Part shown: positions 7,347-16,154 of the stretch, one piece after another | Layout: every line of letters starts with the position of its first letter | How positions within the stretch are numbered: the first letter of the stretch is position 1 | Assembly (NCBI RefSeq): GCF_003863335.1 | Contig: NZ_RRAZ01000005.1 | Span: forward strand, 1-64,000 | Reading direction: 5' to 3' | Length of the DNA stretch: 64,000 nucleotides | DNA from: Falsigemmobacter faecalis | GTDB taxonomy: Bacteria; Pseudomonadota; Alphaproteobacteria; Rhodobacterales; Rhodobacteraceae | Notes under the pieces: generated by a model | Told to the model about the DNA's origin: nothing | Seen by the model: the letters and a program-made list of their open reading frames with translations, nothing else | The model's database searches: none | Position numbers and translations under genes: made by a program

Positions 7347-8504
7347 ATGAGAAAACTGCTTTGCGCTGCCAGCATGCTGGCTTTGACGACGCTCCCGGCG
7401 ATGGCGGAGCCGGTGAAGATCGGTGTGATCACCACGCTTTCGGGGCCCGCGGGCTATATTGGCGAGCAGGTGCGCGATGCGATGCAGCTGGCCGTCGACC
7501 GTGAGGGTGGCAAGCTCGGCGGTGTTGAGGTGCAGCTGGTCGTTGAAGATGACGCGCTGAACCCCGGCACCGGGCGTCAGATCGCTGAAAAGATGGTCTC
7601 GGATGAGGGCATCAAAGTCCTGACTGGCATCATCTTCTCCAATGTCTCCGGCGCTGTGGTGCCCGATGTTGTCGACAATGGCGCCTTCTATATTTCCTCG
7701 AATGCCGCCCCGTCGAACCTTGCCGGCAAAGAGTGCCACGAGAATTATTTCGTGGTCTCCTGGCAGAACGACAGCCTGCATGAAGCGACCGGCGTGGCCG
7801 CGAAATCGCTGGGCTATAAAAAGGCCGTGGCGCTGGCGCCGAACTATCAGGCCGGTAAAGACGCCATCGCAGGCTTCAGCCGCATGTTCGGCGGCGAGGT
7901 CGAAGAGATCTATACCCAGCTCGATCAGACCGATTTCGCCTCTGAGATGGCCCGCATCCGCGCCGCCAATCCGGAAGTGGTGTTTCAGTTCCATCCCGGT
8001 GGTCTGGGTCTGACCTTCCTGAAACAGTATCAGCAGTCGGGTCTGCTGGGCCAGGTGCCGATGGTGGTCTCGGAGCCTTCGATTGATGGCGTGATCCTGC
8101 AGGCTGTGGGTGAGGGCGCGGTCGGCATCAAAGGCTCGACCCATTGGGAAATCGATTTCGACAACGAGGCTTCGAAAGAATTCGTCTCGTCCTGGAAAGC
8201 GAAATATCCGGATCGTCCGATCACCTATTACGCGCAGGAAGCCTATGATTCGGCACTGCTGATCGGCTCGGGTCTGGCCAAAGCCGGCAGCCCGGAGAAG
8301 GCGGATGAGTTCCGCGAAGCGCTGCGCGCGGCGGATTTCGCCTCTACCCGGGGTGCGTTCAAATTCGGGGCCAACCAGCATCCGGTGCAGAACTGGTATC
8401 TGACCGAAGTGGTCATGGGCGCAGACGGCAAGCCGGTCGGCAAAAGCCAGGGCATGATCCGCGAGATGGTGGGCGACGTCCACGCCGCTGACTGCAAGAT
8501 GTAA
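7347..8504 (+). CDS. Branched-chain-type ABC transporter, periplasmic binding protein
   Basis: 385 residues, LivJ/HAAT family. Signal peptide of about 20 residues ends PAMA|EP. The mature protein begins VKIGVITTLSGPAGYIGEQ, the usual first strand of type-I periplasmic binding proteins. RBS CAGGGAGAGG lies before the ATG. First gene of a complete five-gene transporter (binding protein, two permeases, two ATPases). The family carries leucine, isoleucine and valine but also amides, urea and aromatic acids; the substrate cannot be read from sequence. Confidence 0.9.
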   Translation: MRKLLCAASMLALTTLPAMAEPVKIGVITTLSGPAGYIGEQVRDAMQLAVDREGGKLGGVEVQLVVEDDALNPGTGRQIAEKMVSDEGIKVLTGIIFSNVSGAVVPDVVDNGAFYISSNAAPSNLAGKECHENYFVVSWQNDSLHEATGVAAKSLGYKKAVALAPNYQAGKDAIAGFSRMFGGEVEEIYTQLDQTDFASEMARIRAANPEVVFQFHPGGLGLTFLKQYQQSGLLGQVPMVVSEPSIDGVILQAVGEGAVGIKGSTHWEIDFDNEASKEFVSSWKAKYPDRPITYYAQEAYDSALLIGSGLAKAGSPEKADEFREALRAADFASTRGAFKFGANQHPVQNWYLTEVVMGADGKPVGKSQGMIREMVGDVHAADCKM

Positions 8505-8584
8505 GTCTTTGCGGCGGGGCCTTCCTGGCCCCGCCCCTTCTGTCGCGGCCCTGCGGCTGACCCCGAAGCTGAACGGCGGTTTTG

Positions 8585-9499
8585 ATGATCCTGATCCTTG
8601 AGCAGCTTTTGAACGGGCTGCAATATGGCGTGATGCTGTTTTTAATGGCAGCGGGCCTTACGCTGATTTTCGGCATTATGGGGGTGATTAACCTCGCCCA
8701 TGGCTCGCTGTTCATGGTCGGGGCCTATGCCGGCACTCTGGCGGCGGCTCAGGCGGGAAACTTCTGGATTGGCATTCCGGTGGCCATTGTCGCGGCCGGT
8801 GTGGCCGGTCTGGTGGTCGAGGCGGTGGTTATCCGCAGACTTTACGCCCGCGATCACCTCGATCAGGTTCTGGCCACCTTTGCACTTTTGCTGATTGCCA
8901 ATCAGGGTGTCACGTATTTCATCGGCCGCCAGCCGGTGCCGGCCAATATCCCCGCAGCGCTCGCGAGCCCGATTGAGCTGCTGCCCGGGCTGATCTACCC
9001 GCCCTATCGGCTGGTGATTATCGCGGCGGGACTGCTGGTGGCGCTTGGGCTTTACTGGCTGATCAACCGCACCCGCATCGGGATGCTGGTGCGCGCGGGG
9101 GCCACCAATCGCGAGATGGTTCGCGCGCTCGGCGTGGATATCCGGCTTCTTTATACGGTGGTCTTTGGTCTGGGCGCGCTGCTGGCGGGGCTGGCGGGCT
9201 ATCTCTCGGGGCCGATTTCTGCGGTGCAGGTCGGCATGGGAGAGCAGGTGCTGCTGGCGACCTTTGTGGTTGTGGTGGTGGGCGGTGTCGGCTCGATCCG
9301 CGGGGCCTTCTGGGCGGGGATCCTGCTGGGTGTGGTGGATACCATGCTCAGGGCCTTTCTGCCGGGGCTGCTGCGCCAGGTGATGCCCGCCTCTGAGGCG
9401 GATGCTTTGGGCATCGGCATTGCCTCGATGGGAATTTATCTGCTGATGGCGCTGGTTCTGCTGATCCGCCCCAAAGGCCTCTTTGTGGCGGGGCGGTAA
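8585..9499 (+). CDS. livH: Branched-chain-type ABC transporter permease LivH
   Basis: 304 residues, about 8 membrane segments. It has the LivH opening LEQLLNGLQYGVMLFLMAAGLTLIFG and INLAHGSLFMVGAY, and the cytoplasmic coupling loop RALGVDIRLLY. It ends in RPKGLF, as the family does. The ATG at 8585 is preferred over a TTG one codon upstream. Confidence 0.93.
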   Translation: MILILEQLLNGLQYGVMLFLMAAGLTLIFGIMGVINLAHGSLFMVGAYAGTLAAAQAGNFWIGIPVAIVAAGVAGLVVEAVVIRRLYARDHLDQVLATFALLLIANQGVTYFIGRQPVPANIPAALASPIELLPGLIYPPYRLVIIAAGLLVALGLYWLINRTRIGMLVRAGATNREMVRALGVDIRLLYTVVFGLGALLAGLAGYLSGPISAVQVGMGEQVLLATFVVVVVGGVGSIRGAFWAGILLGVVDTMLRAFLPGLLRQVMPASEADALGIGIASMGIYLLMALVLLIRPKGLFVAGR

Positions 9500-9501
9500 G
9501 C

Positions 9502-10491
9502 GTGGAGAAACGAAAAACACTCGGGCTGGCCCTGGGGCTGGCGGTTCTGCTGGCCATGCCCTGGCTGATGGAGACCTTCGGATCGTCTTCGGCGCTGTCG
9601 CTGGCCTCGCGCATTCTGGTCTATTCGATCGCGGCGGCCTCGCTGAACCTGGTGCTGGGCTATGGCGGAATGATCAGCCTTGGCCATGCGGCCTTCTTCG
9701 GGATGGGCGGCTATGCGGTGGGGATCCTTTACGCCCATAACGGCGGTGATCCCTTTCTGGGGCTGATCCCGGGCTCAAACCACCTGCTGGTGACGCTGCC
9801 TGCGGCCATGCTGCTGGGCGGCGCGGTGGCGGCGCTGATCGGGGCTTTGTCGCTGCGCACCTCGGGGGTGCAGTTCATCATGATTACGCTGGCCTTTGCG
9901 CAGATGCTGTTTTTCTTCTTCGTCTCGCTGAAGGCTTATGGCGGCGAGGATGGCATCATCATCCGCCGCCCCAATGAGTTTTTCGGGCTGAACCTGCGGG
10001 ACCGCACCACGGTCTGGTATGTGGTCTTAGGCTTCTGGCTGGCCTTTATGCTGGTGCTCTGGCGGGTGATCGGCTCGTCCTTCGGGGCGGTGCTGAAGGG
10101 CATGAAGCAAAATGAGCGGCGGATGGCGGCCATGGGGCTCGCGCCGTATCGCTACAAGCTTTACGCCTTTATCCTGTCGGGCATGGGGGCGGGGCTTGCG
10201 GGGGCGCTGATGGCAAATCTGATGCGCTTTACCAGCCCCGATATGCTGCATTGGACCAAATCGGCCACGCTGATGACCATGGTGATCCTGGGCGGGGTGG
10301 GGACCTTTTTCGGGCCACTTCTTGGCGCGGCGGCCTATCTGATCCTTGAAACCTGGCTCGGCGGTCTGACCGAATACTGGCAGTTCTGGCTGGGGCTTAT
10401 TCTGCTGGCGGTGGTGCTTGGCACGAAGGGTGGCCTTGTGGCGCTGGTCGCGGGCCTTTGGGCACGACTGACGGGAGGGGCACGGCCATGA
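9502..10491 (+). CDS. livM: Branched-chain-type ABC transporter permease LivM
   Basis: 329 residues with about 9 hydrophobic segments and the LivM motif LNLVLGYGGMISLGHAAFFGMGGYA. GTG start two bases after the livH stop. A probable coupling loop GMKQNERRMAAMGLAPYRYK (about 200) contacts the ATPases. The stop overlaps livG by ATGA. Confidence 0.93.
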   Translation: MEKRKTLGLALGLAVLLAMPWLMETFGSSSALSLASRILVYSIAAASLNLVLGYGGMISLGHAAFFGMGGYAVGILYAHNGGDPFLGLIPGSNHLLVTLPAAMLLGGAVAALIGALSLRTSGVQFIMITLAFAQMLFFFFVSLKAYGGEDGIIIRRPNEFFGLNLRDRTTVWYVVLGFWLAFMLVLWRVIGSSFGAVLKGMKQNERRMAAMGLAPYRYKLYAFILSGMGAGLAGALMANLMRFTSPDMLHWTKSATLMTMVILGGVGTFFGPLLGAAAYLILETWLGGLTEYWQFWLGLILLAVVLGTKGGLVALVAGLWARLTGGARP

Positions 10492-11246
10492 GCGACAGAG
10501 TTCTGGATGTCCGGGGGCTGGTGAAGCGCTTTGGCGGTCTGACGGCCACCGATCACGTCACCCTTGATCTGCAGCGCGGGGAGATCCACGCGCTGATCGG
10601 CCCCAATGGCGCGGGCAAGTCCACGCTGATCAACCAGCTGTGCGGCGAGCTTGCCCCCGATGAGGGCGAGGTGCGGATCATGGGCCGCGATGTGACAGGG
10701 CTGGGCGTGCCCGAGCGGGTGGGCCTCGGCCTTGGGCGGACCTTTCAGATCACCTCGCTGCTGACGGAGATGACCGTGGCCGAGAATATCGCCCTTGCCG
10801 TTCAGGCGCGGCGCGGCGGCAATTTCCGCCTCTTTGACCGGCTGCGCGGGCGCAAAGAGGTCTGGGCCGAGGTCGGGAGCCTGTTGCAGGGCAGCGGGCT
10901 TGCGACCCGCGCCGGGATCCGGGTTTCGGGTCTCAGCCATGGTGAGAAAAAGCAGCTTGAACTGCTGGTGGCGCTGGCCGGAAAGCCTGCGTTTTTGCTG
11001 CTCGATGAGCCGATGGCGGGCCTTGGCCACAGCGAAAGCCAGGAGATGGTGCAGGTTCTCAAACGCATCGCGCAGGAGGTGCCGATGCTGCTGGTTGAGC
11101 ATGATATGGAGGCGGTCTTTGCCCTGGCCAGCCGCATTTCGGTGCTGGTTTACGGGCGCATCATCGCCACCGGCAGTGTTGAGGAGATCCGCAACCACCC
11201 GGAGGTGCGCGAGGCCTATCTCGGCCAGGAGGATGAGCTGTGCTGA
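10488..11246 (+). CDS. livG: Branched-chain-type ABC transporter ATPase LivG
   Basis: 252 residues. Walker A GPNGAGKST (about 38-46), signature LSHGEKKQLELLVALA, Walker B LLLDEPMAGL, and LLVEHDME with the switch His. Starts at 10488 overlapping livM; an upstream in-frame start lacks support. It has a strong GGGAGGGG ribosome site (10473-10480), a good match to the anti-SD-like loops of the 56-kb hairpin array. The last 7 bases overlap livF. Confidence 0.94.
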   Translation: MSDRVLDVRGLVKRFGGLTATDHVTLDLQRGEIHALIGPNGAGKSTLINQLCGELAPDEGEVRIMGRDVTGLGVPERVGLGLGRTFQITSLLTEMTVAENIALAVQARRGGNFRLFDRLRGRKEVWAEVGSLLQGSGLATRAGIRVSGLSHGEKKQLELLVALAGKPAFLLLDEPMAGLGHSESQEMVQVLKRIAQEVPMLLVEHDMEAVFALASRISVLVYGRIIATGSVEEIRNHPEVREAYLGQEDELC

Positions 11247-11941
11247 AAGTTGACGCGCTCGCTGCCGCCTATGGCGCAAGCCAGGTGCTTTATGATGTCT
11301 CGCTTTCCATCCGTGAGGGCGAGGTGGTGACGCTTCTGGGCCGCAACGGCATGGGCAAGACCACCACGGTCCGCGCCATCATGGGGCTGTTGAAACCCCA
11401 GGGCGGGCAGCTGGAATTTGGCGGCCACAACATCCGCGGTCTGGCCCCGGAAAAGGTCGCGCGTCTGGGCGCGGGTCTGGTGCCCGAGGGGCGACAGATT
11501 TTCCCGACCCTGACCGTGCGCGAGAACCTGATTGCCACCGCCGCCAACCGGCTGAAGCGCACTGCGCCCTGGACCTTTGAGAAGGTCTGCGACCTCTTTC
11601 CGCGGCTCGGTGAGCGGGCGGGGCAGATGGCAGGCACGCTTTCGGGCGGTGAGCAGCAGATGCTGGCCGTGGGCCGCGCGCTGATGACCAACCCGAAGCT
11701 TCTGATCCTCGATGAGGCGACCGAGGGTCTGGCCCCGGTGATCCGCGCCGAGATCTGGGGCGTGATCGGGCGGCTGAAAGCCGAGGGGCAGTCGATCCTT
11801 TTGATCGACAAAAACCTCAGCGTTCTCAAGCGGCTGGGCGACCGGCACCATATCATCGAAAAGGGCCGCACGGTCTGGACCGGCTCTGGCGCAGAGATCG
11901 AGCGGGACCGCGAAAAGGTTCAGGCCTGGATCGGGCTATAA
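11240..11941 (+). CDS. livF: Branched-chain-type ABC transporter ATPase LivF
   Basis: 233 residues, GTG start inside the end of livG. Walker A GRNGMGKTT, signature LSGGEQQMLAVGRAL, Walker B LLILDEATEGLAP (Asp-Glu pair), and a degenerate H-loop, 'LLIDKNLSVL', where most LivF proteins also replace the switch histidine region. It completes the transporter; a strong terminator follows directly. Confidence 0.94.
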   Translation: MLKVDALAAAYGASQVLYDVSLSIREGEVVTLLGRNGMGKTTTVRAIMGLLKPQGGQLEFGGHNIRGLAPEKVARLGAGLVPEGRQIFPTLTVRENLIATAANRLKRTAPWTFEKVCDLFPRLGERAGQMAGTLSGGEQQMLAVGRALMTNPKLLILDEATEGLAPVIRAEIWGVIGRLKAEGQSILLIDKNLSVLKRLGDRHHIIEKGRTVWTGSGAEIERDREKVQAWIGL

Positions 11942-11945
11942 GAAA

Positions 11946-11976
11946 AAGCCGGGCGCAGAGCCCGGCTTCTTTTATT
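11946..11976. terminator. Bidirectional terminator between livF and zapE
   Basis: Stem AAGCCGGGC / GCCCGGCTT with a GCAGA loop. T-rich on the plus side (CTTTTATT) and TTTTTC on the minus side, so it serves both convergent genes; the zapE stop lies within its tail. Confidence 0.9.
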
Positions 11977-13063
11977 CCGTCCCGGCACCCCAGGCGGCAT
12001 CCTGCATCTCGCGCAGGCGCGAGGCGGTGCGCTCAAACTCAAAAGCGCCGGTGCCTTCTTCGTAAAGCTTTTCCGGGATCTCGGCGGCAGATGCGATCAG
12101 GCGCACCTTCGCCTCATAAAGCGCATCGACCAGGGTGACGAAACGCTTTGCCTCATTGTTATTGGCGGGCGAAAGGCGCGGGATGCCGGTCAGGATCAGC
12201 ACGCGCACGGCTTCGGCAATGGTGAGATAATCGCCCGGACCAAGCGGCTGTCTGCACAGCGCCTCAAAAGAGGAAAACGCCACGCCGCTGGCCACACGGT
12301 CGAGCGTCAGCTCACGTCCATTGACCTGCAGCACCATGGGCTCACCCGCCGCACCGCCGGTCAGATCATCCCAATAGCTTTGCAAAGCGCCGCGTGCCGC
12401 GGCGTCATCGGGCGAGAAATAGACCTGCGCCCCCGCCAGACGATGCTGACGATAGTCGTTCGGGCTTTCCAGATGATGAACGTCAAAATTCTGGTTGATC
12501 CAGGCGATGAAGGGCACAAAAAGCGCCCGGTTCAGCCCGTTTTTATACAGATCTTCCGGAATGCGGTTTGAGGTGGTGACAATGACCACCCCCGCTTCCG
12601 TCAGCAGCTTGAAAAGCCGGCCCACGATCATCGCATCGGTGATATCGGTGATCTGCATCTCATCAAAGGCCAGCAGCCGCAGATCGGCGGCGACTTTGGC
12701 CGCGACCGGCGACAGCGCATCTTCGACGCCGGTTTTGCGCACCTCATGCATGGCATGATGGATTTCCTGCATAAACGCATGGAAATGGATGCGCCGCTTG
12801 GCGGTGATGGCGGTATTCTCGACAAAGAGATCCATCAGCATGGACTTCCCGCGCCCGACGCCGCCCCAGACGTAAAGCCCCTTCGGGGGCCTCGGCGGGG
12901 CTTTGCGAAAGAGCCCGCCCAGCAGGCCCTTTGGCTTTGGCTGGTTCTCTTCGAGCCAGCGGCGCAGGGCTTCAAGGGCAGGCAGAACGGCCTTTTGCGC
13001 CGGGTCAGGACGCAGGGTGCCTTCGGCGGCGCGGGCCGCGTAAATCTCGGACAGAGTGCTCAT
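11972..13063 (-). CDS. zapE: Cell division protein ZapE (AFG1-like ATPase)
   Basis: 363 residues of the AFG1/ZapE P-loop family. Walker A GGVGRGKSML (about 67-76) follows LYVW; Walker B is LLAFDEMQITD (about 130-140), then TTSNRIPEDLYKNGL. In E. coli ZapE acts on FtsZ at constriction under low oxygen; in mitochondria AFG1 is linked to respiratory-chain quality control. Monocistronic, converging on the liv operon. Confidence 0.92.
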   Translation of the reverse strand: MSTLSEIYAARAAEGTLRPDPAQKAVLPALEALRRWLEENQPKPKGLLGGLFRKAPPRPPKGLYVWGGVGRGKSMLMDLFVENTAITAKRRIHFHAFMQEIHHAMHEVRKTGVEDALSPVAAKVAADLRLLAFDEMQITDITDAMIVGRLFKLLTEAGVVIVTTSNRIPEDLYKNGLNRALFVPFIAWINQNFDVHHLESPNDYRQHRLAGAQVYFSPDDAAARGALQSYWDDLTGGAAGEPMVLQVNGRELTLDRVASGVAFSSFEALCRQPLGPGDYLTIAEAVRVLILTGIPRLSPANNNEAKRFVTLVDALYEAKVRLIASAAEIPEKLYEEGTGAFEFERTASRLREMQDAAWGAGTE

Positions 13064-13111
13064 GGGCAGGGCTTAGCGCGGCGGTCTGGCAAGGGGAAGG
13101 GGCTTTGAAAC

Positions 13112-13945
13112 TCAGCCTTTACCGGCGCGGGGGCCAAGGCGTGTGTGAACCTCATCCAGATCGACCGGGCCTTTGGGGAATTTATTGTCAGGGTTGTCAA
13201 AGTCATAGCGGAAGAGCTGGAAATCCTTGCGGTAGATTTCCCACATCAGATGGCGCGAGAGATCATCGAAATAGGCGCTGACCGGATGGGCGCGTTTCGG
13301 CCCATGACCCTCTGATTCGTTGAACTTCGGGATGGTGGCGAGATCGACGGCATGGGCAGAATCGATCCGGTCGAGGACCTTTTGCATGCCCTCATTGAAG
13401 CTCTCGGTCGGGAAGATGTGGTCGTAGCGGCCGCCATTCACGATGAAAGTCGAGATATGGCCGGACATCGCGGACCAGTGAATATCCGGCTCCATGGGTT
13501 TGCGAAAGCGAATGGTGTCGCGCGCAAACAGCAGAAAACGGCGGAAACTGGCGATCTGGTCAAACTCCTGTTTGCCGTCCTCGCCGCCCACCTCGATGCC
13601 GTATTTCTGGATCAGCAGCGGCACCAGATTGCCGCGGTACCGCCGCCCGTTGCGCTGGATGCCGCAGATCTTGTCGAAAAAGCTCGACAGGATCCGCGCA
13701 TAGGGGTTGCGCACACAGGTAAAAGTGGGGGCGGTATGGCCCTGCACAGCGGCGGTGATCGCCTGCTGGCTGCCCTCCTGGGCCCATTTATGCAGCCCCG
13801 TGGTGCTGTCGTGGATATCGCCGTCAAAGAAGCGGCCATGATCGGAATAATACATGATCTGCCCGATGGTCGAGCAGGCGCATTTCGGCACCACGCGGTA
13901 CATCACGCTGCCGCTTTCCGTCATCCAGGTTCCCGGAAACCCCAT
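13112..13945 (-). CDS. Sulfotransferase family 2 domain protein
   Basis: 277 residues. The N-terminal VPKCACSTIGQIMYY (about 19-33) resembles the PAPS 5'-phosphosulfate loop, and RNPYARILSSFFDKI (about 79-93) the 3'-phosphate-binding segment of family-2 (carbohydrate-type) sulfotransferases. No signal peptide or membrane segment, so it is cytoplasmic. Probable role is sulfation of a polysaccharide or lipid; acceptor unknown. It is divergent from a GT14-like glycosyltransferase (14086), and the shared upstream region suggests the two modify one cell-surface glycan. Confidence 0.8.
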   Translation of the reverse strand: MGFPGTWMTESGSVMYRVVPKCACSTIGQIMYYSDHGRFFDGDIHDSTTGLHKWAQEGSQQAITAAVQGHTAPTFTCVRNPYARILSSFFDKICGIQRNGRRYRGNLVPLLIQKYGIEVGGEDGKQEFDQIASFRRFLLFARDTIRFRKPMEPDIHWSAMSGHISTFIVNGGRYDHIFPTESFNEGMQKVLDRIDSAHAVDLATIPKFNESEGHGPKRAHPVSAYFDDLSRHLMWEIYRKDFQLFRYDFDNPDNKFPKGPVDLDEVHTRLGPRAGKG

Positions 13946-14085
13946 GCAATCGCCCTCAATCTCAGTGCCGCCCCAAAGCCTCAGTGCCAGTCCGAAGCGG
14001 TGCGGCAGGCTGACAAAGTCTTTTCAATCTTAAGGCCACATCATTAGATAGGAAGGTGGCAGGGACAAGGCAATCAGAACCGCAG

Positions 14086-15663
14086 ATGGCTAAAATCGCT
14101 TATATTTTGTTATGCCACAAAGACCCCGAGGGCGTGATCGATCAGGCACGACGGCTGACGGCGGCGGGGGACTTTATGGCGATCCACTTTGATGCGCGCG
14201 CGTCAAAGGCGGATTTTGAGGCGATCCGCAGCGCGCTGGCGGGTAACCCTTCGGTGGTCTTTGCGCGCCGTCGGGTGAAATGCGGCTGGGGTGAGTGGAG
14301 CCTGGTTGAGGCCACGCTGGAGGCGCTTTACGCCGCCGTCCCCGCTTTTCCGCGGGCCACGCATTTCTACATGCTCTCGGGCGACTGCATGTCGATCAAA
14401 TCGGCGGAATATGCCCATGATCTGTTGGACCGTGAAGACGCCGATTACATTGAAAGCTTTGACTTTTTCGCCTCAGACTGGATCAAGACCGGCATTCGCG
14501 AAGAGCGGCTGATCTATCGGCACTGGTTCAATGAACGCGGTCGCAAGACCTGGTTTTACCGCTGGCTGGAGTGGCAAAAGAAACTGGGGCTGGCGCGGAA
14601 GATTCCGGAAGATCTGCAGATTATGATTGGCAGCCAGTGGTGGTGTCTGCGCCGTCTGACGGTGGAGAAACTTCTGAAGTTTGTCTCTGCCCGCCCGGAT
14701 GTGACGCGGTTTTTCCGCACAACCTGGATCCCGGATGAGACGTTTTTTCAAACCCTTGTGCGCCATCTGGTGCCGGGGTCAGAGATTCGCTCGCGCACGC
14801 TGACCTTTTTGATGTTCACCGATTACGGCATGCCGGTGACCTTTTATGATGATCACTATGATCTGCTGCTGGCGCAGGATTATCTTTTTGCCCGCAAGCT
14901 CTCACCCGATGCGGACCGGCTGAAGGCGCAGCTGGGCAGTCTTTATACGGCGACCGGGATGGAGTTTCCGGTCTCGGGAGAGGGGCGCAGGCTCTATCTC
15001 TTCCAGGCCGGACGCGGACGGCTGGGGCGGCGCTATGCCCCCCGCGCCTGGGAGGCGGGCACCAGTCTCGGGCGGGACCGGGTGCTTTTGATCGTTGTGT
15101 GCAAGAAATGGCATATCGCCAAGCGGCTGGTCGCGCGGGCGCGGTCCATGGCCGGGATCGACGGGGTCGAATATCTCTTTAACGAAGACGGCTGCTCATT
15201 GCCGGATCTGGGGGGGATTCAATCGACGCCGGACAAGCGGATGCGGCACCGCCGCGCGCTGGTGAAGCTTTTGTCGGAAAGCTTTTCCTCGGACCGGATG
15301 ATGATCTGTCTGGACCCTGAGAGTTTTGATCTGGTGCGGGATTTTTATGCCGACCGCAGCCAGATCCGGCTGCTCGATATCCTTTGCGATTTTTCCGACG
15401 AGTATCTGCGTGGCCACGCCCGGCGGGTGGGGCTGGCGGGGGCGCATACGCCGCCGGAGGTGCTGGCGGGGCTTTTGCCCACCCTGCGCCACGATATGAT
15501 CTTCGAGGCCGACCGGCTGCGCGATGCCGGACTTCCGGGCTATGAGCGGGTCTCTCAATCCGCCGGGCCTGAGGCCAACCTCTTGCCGCTTGCGCGTTTC
15601 CTTGGCATCTCTGAGGCTCAGGCCCGGGAGATCCTCGGCGATGGCTCGCTTTTTAAAGACTGA
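14086..15663 (+). CDS. Core-2/I-branching-type (GT14) glycosyltransferase with C-terminal domain
   Basis: 525 residues. N-terminal MAKIAYILLCHKDPEGV, HFYMLSGDCMSIKS and SQWWCLRRLTVEKLL are typical of the bacterial beta-1,6-N-acetylglucosaminyltransferase (GT14) family. The C-terminal 200 residues (LLIVVCKKWHIAKRLV onward) form a second alpha/beta domain seen in Rhodobacterales members (DUF5928, from memory). Start at 14086 chosen because the family begins MAKIAYILL; a GTG at 14056 with AGGAAG upstream would add ten residues. The donor and acceptor are unknown. Confidence 0.75.
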   Translation: MAKIAYILLCHKDPEGVIDQARRLTAAGDFMAIHFDARASKADFEAIRSALAGNPSVVFARRRVKCGWGEWSLVEATLEALYAAVPAFPRATHFYMLSGDCMSIKSAEYAHDLLDREDADYIESFDFFASDWIKTGIREERLIYRHWFNERGRKTWFYRWLEWQKKLGLARKIPEDLQIMIGSQWWCLRRLTVEKLLKFVSARPDVTRFFRTTWIPDETFFQTLVRHLVPGSEIRSRTLTFLMFTDYGMPVTFYDDHYDLLLAQDYLFARKLSPDADRLKAQLGSLYTATGMEFPVSGEGRRLYLFQAGRGRLGRRYAPRAWEAGTSLGRDRVLLIVVCKKWHIAKRLVARARSMAGIDGVEYLFNEDGCSLPDLGGIQSTPDKRMRHRRALVKLLSESFSSDRMMICLDPESFDLVRDFYADRSQIRLLDILCDFSDEYLRGHARRVGLAGAHTPPEVLAGLLPTLRHDMIFEADRLRDAGLPGYERVSQSAGPEANLLPLARFLGISEAQAREILGDGSLFKD

Positions 15664-15677
15664 TCGCGGAGGATCAG

Positions 15678-16064
15678 ATGACGTCTTATGCCTATGACAC
15701 TACGAATATTTTTGCCCGCATTCTGCGCGGTGAAATCCCCTGCAATAAGGTGCTGGAGACCGCGCACAGCCTGGCGTTTCATGACATCGCGCCCCAGGCG
15801 CCGGTGCATGTTCTGGTGATCCCGAAGGGGGCTTATGTGAACGCGGATCACTTCGCGCGGGCGGCCTCGGATGCGGAGATTGTGGATTACACCCGCGCGA
15901 TCGGCCGGGTCTGCGAAGAGCTGGGCCTTTGCCCCGATCAGGGGGGCCTGGGCTACCGGATGCTGTCGAACGGCGGTGAGGCCGGGGTGCAGGAGGTGCC
16001 GCATCTGCATGTGCATATCGCGGGCGGCCGGGTGCTGGGGCGCATGCTGGCTCAGCTGCAATAA
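15678..16064 (+). CDS. HIT family nucleotide hydrolase (HinT-like)
   Basis: 128 residues; the catalytic triad motif HLHVHIAGG (about 111-119) and N-terminal IFARILRGEIPCNKV identify the HinT branch, which hydrolyses purine nucleoside phosphoramidates. RBS GGAGG five bases upstream. It lies 14 bases after the glycosyltransferase and is probably co-transcribed, without obvious functional link. Confidence 0.93.
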   Translation: MTSYAYDTTNIFARILRGEIPCNKVLETAHSLAFHDIAPQAPVHVLVIPKGAYVNADHFARAASDAEIVDYTRAIGRVCEELGLCPDQGGLGYRMLSNGGEAGVQEVPHLHVHIAGGRVLGRMLAQLQ

Positions 16065-16067
16065 AGC

Positions 16068-16126
16068 CGGGCGGGGCCGGCGGGGCGCTGCCCCGCACCC
16101 CGTCGGGAGGGGCAGCGCCCCTCCCG
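16068..16126. repeat. Double GC hairpin, probable terminator or intergenic repeat
   Basis: Two stem-loops in succession: GGGGC-gct-GCCCC (about 16082-16094) and GGGAGGGGC-agc-GCCCCTCCC (16105-16125). It lies between the convergent HIT and fadH-like genes. No T-run, so if a terminator it is atypical; the composition resembles the hairpin element at 3855. Confidence 0.5.
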
Positions 16127-16154
16127 ATCCCACCCCGATCTCCTGTCTGCCCCC

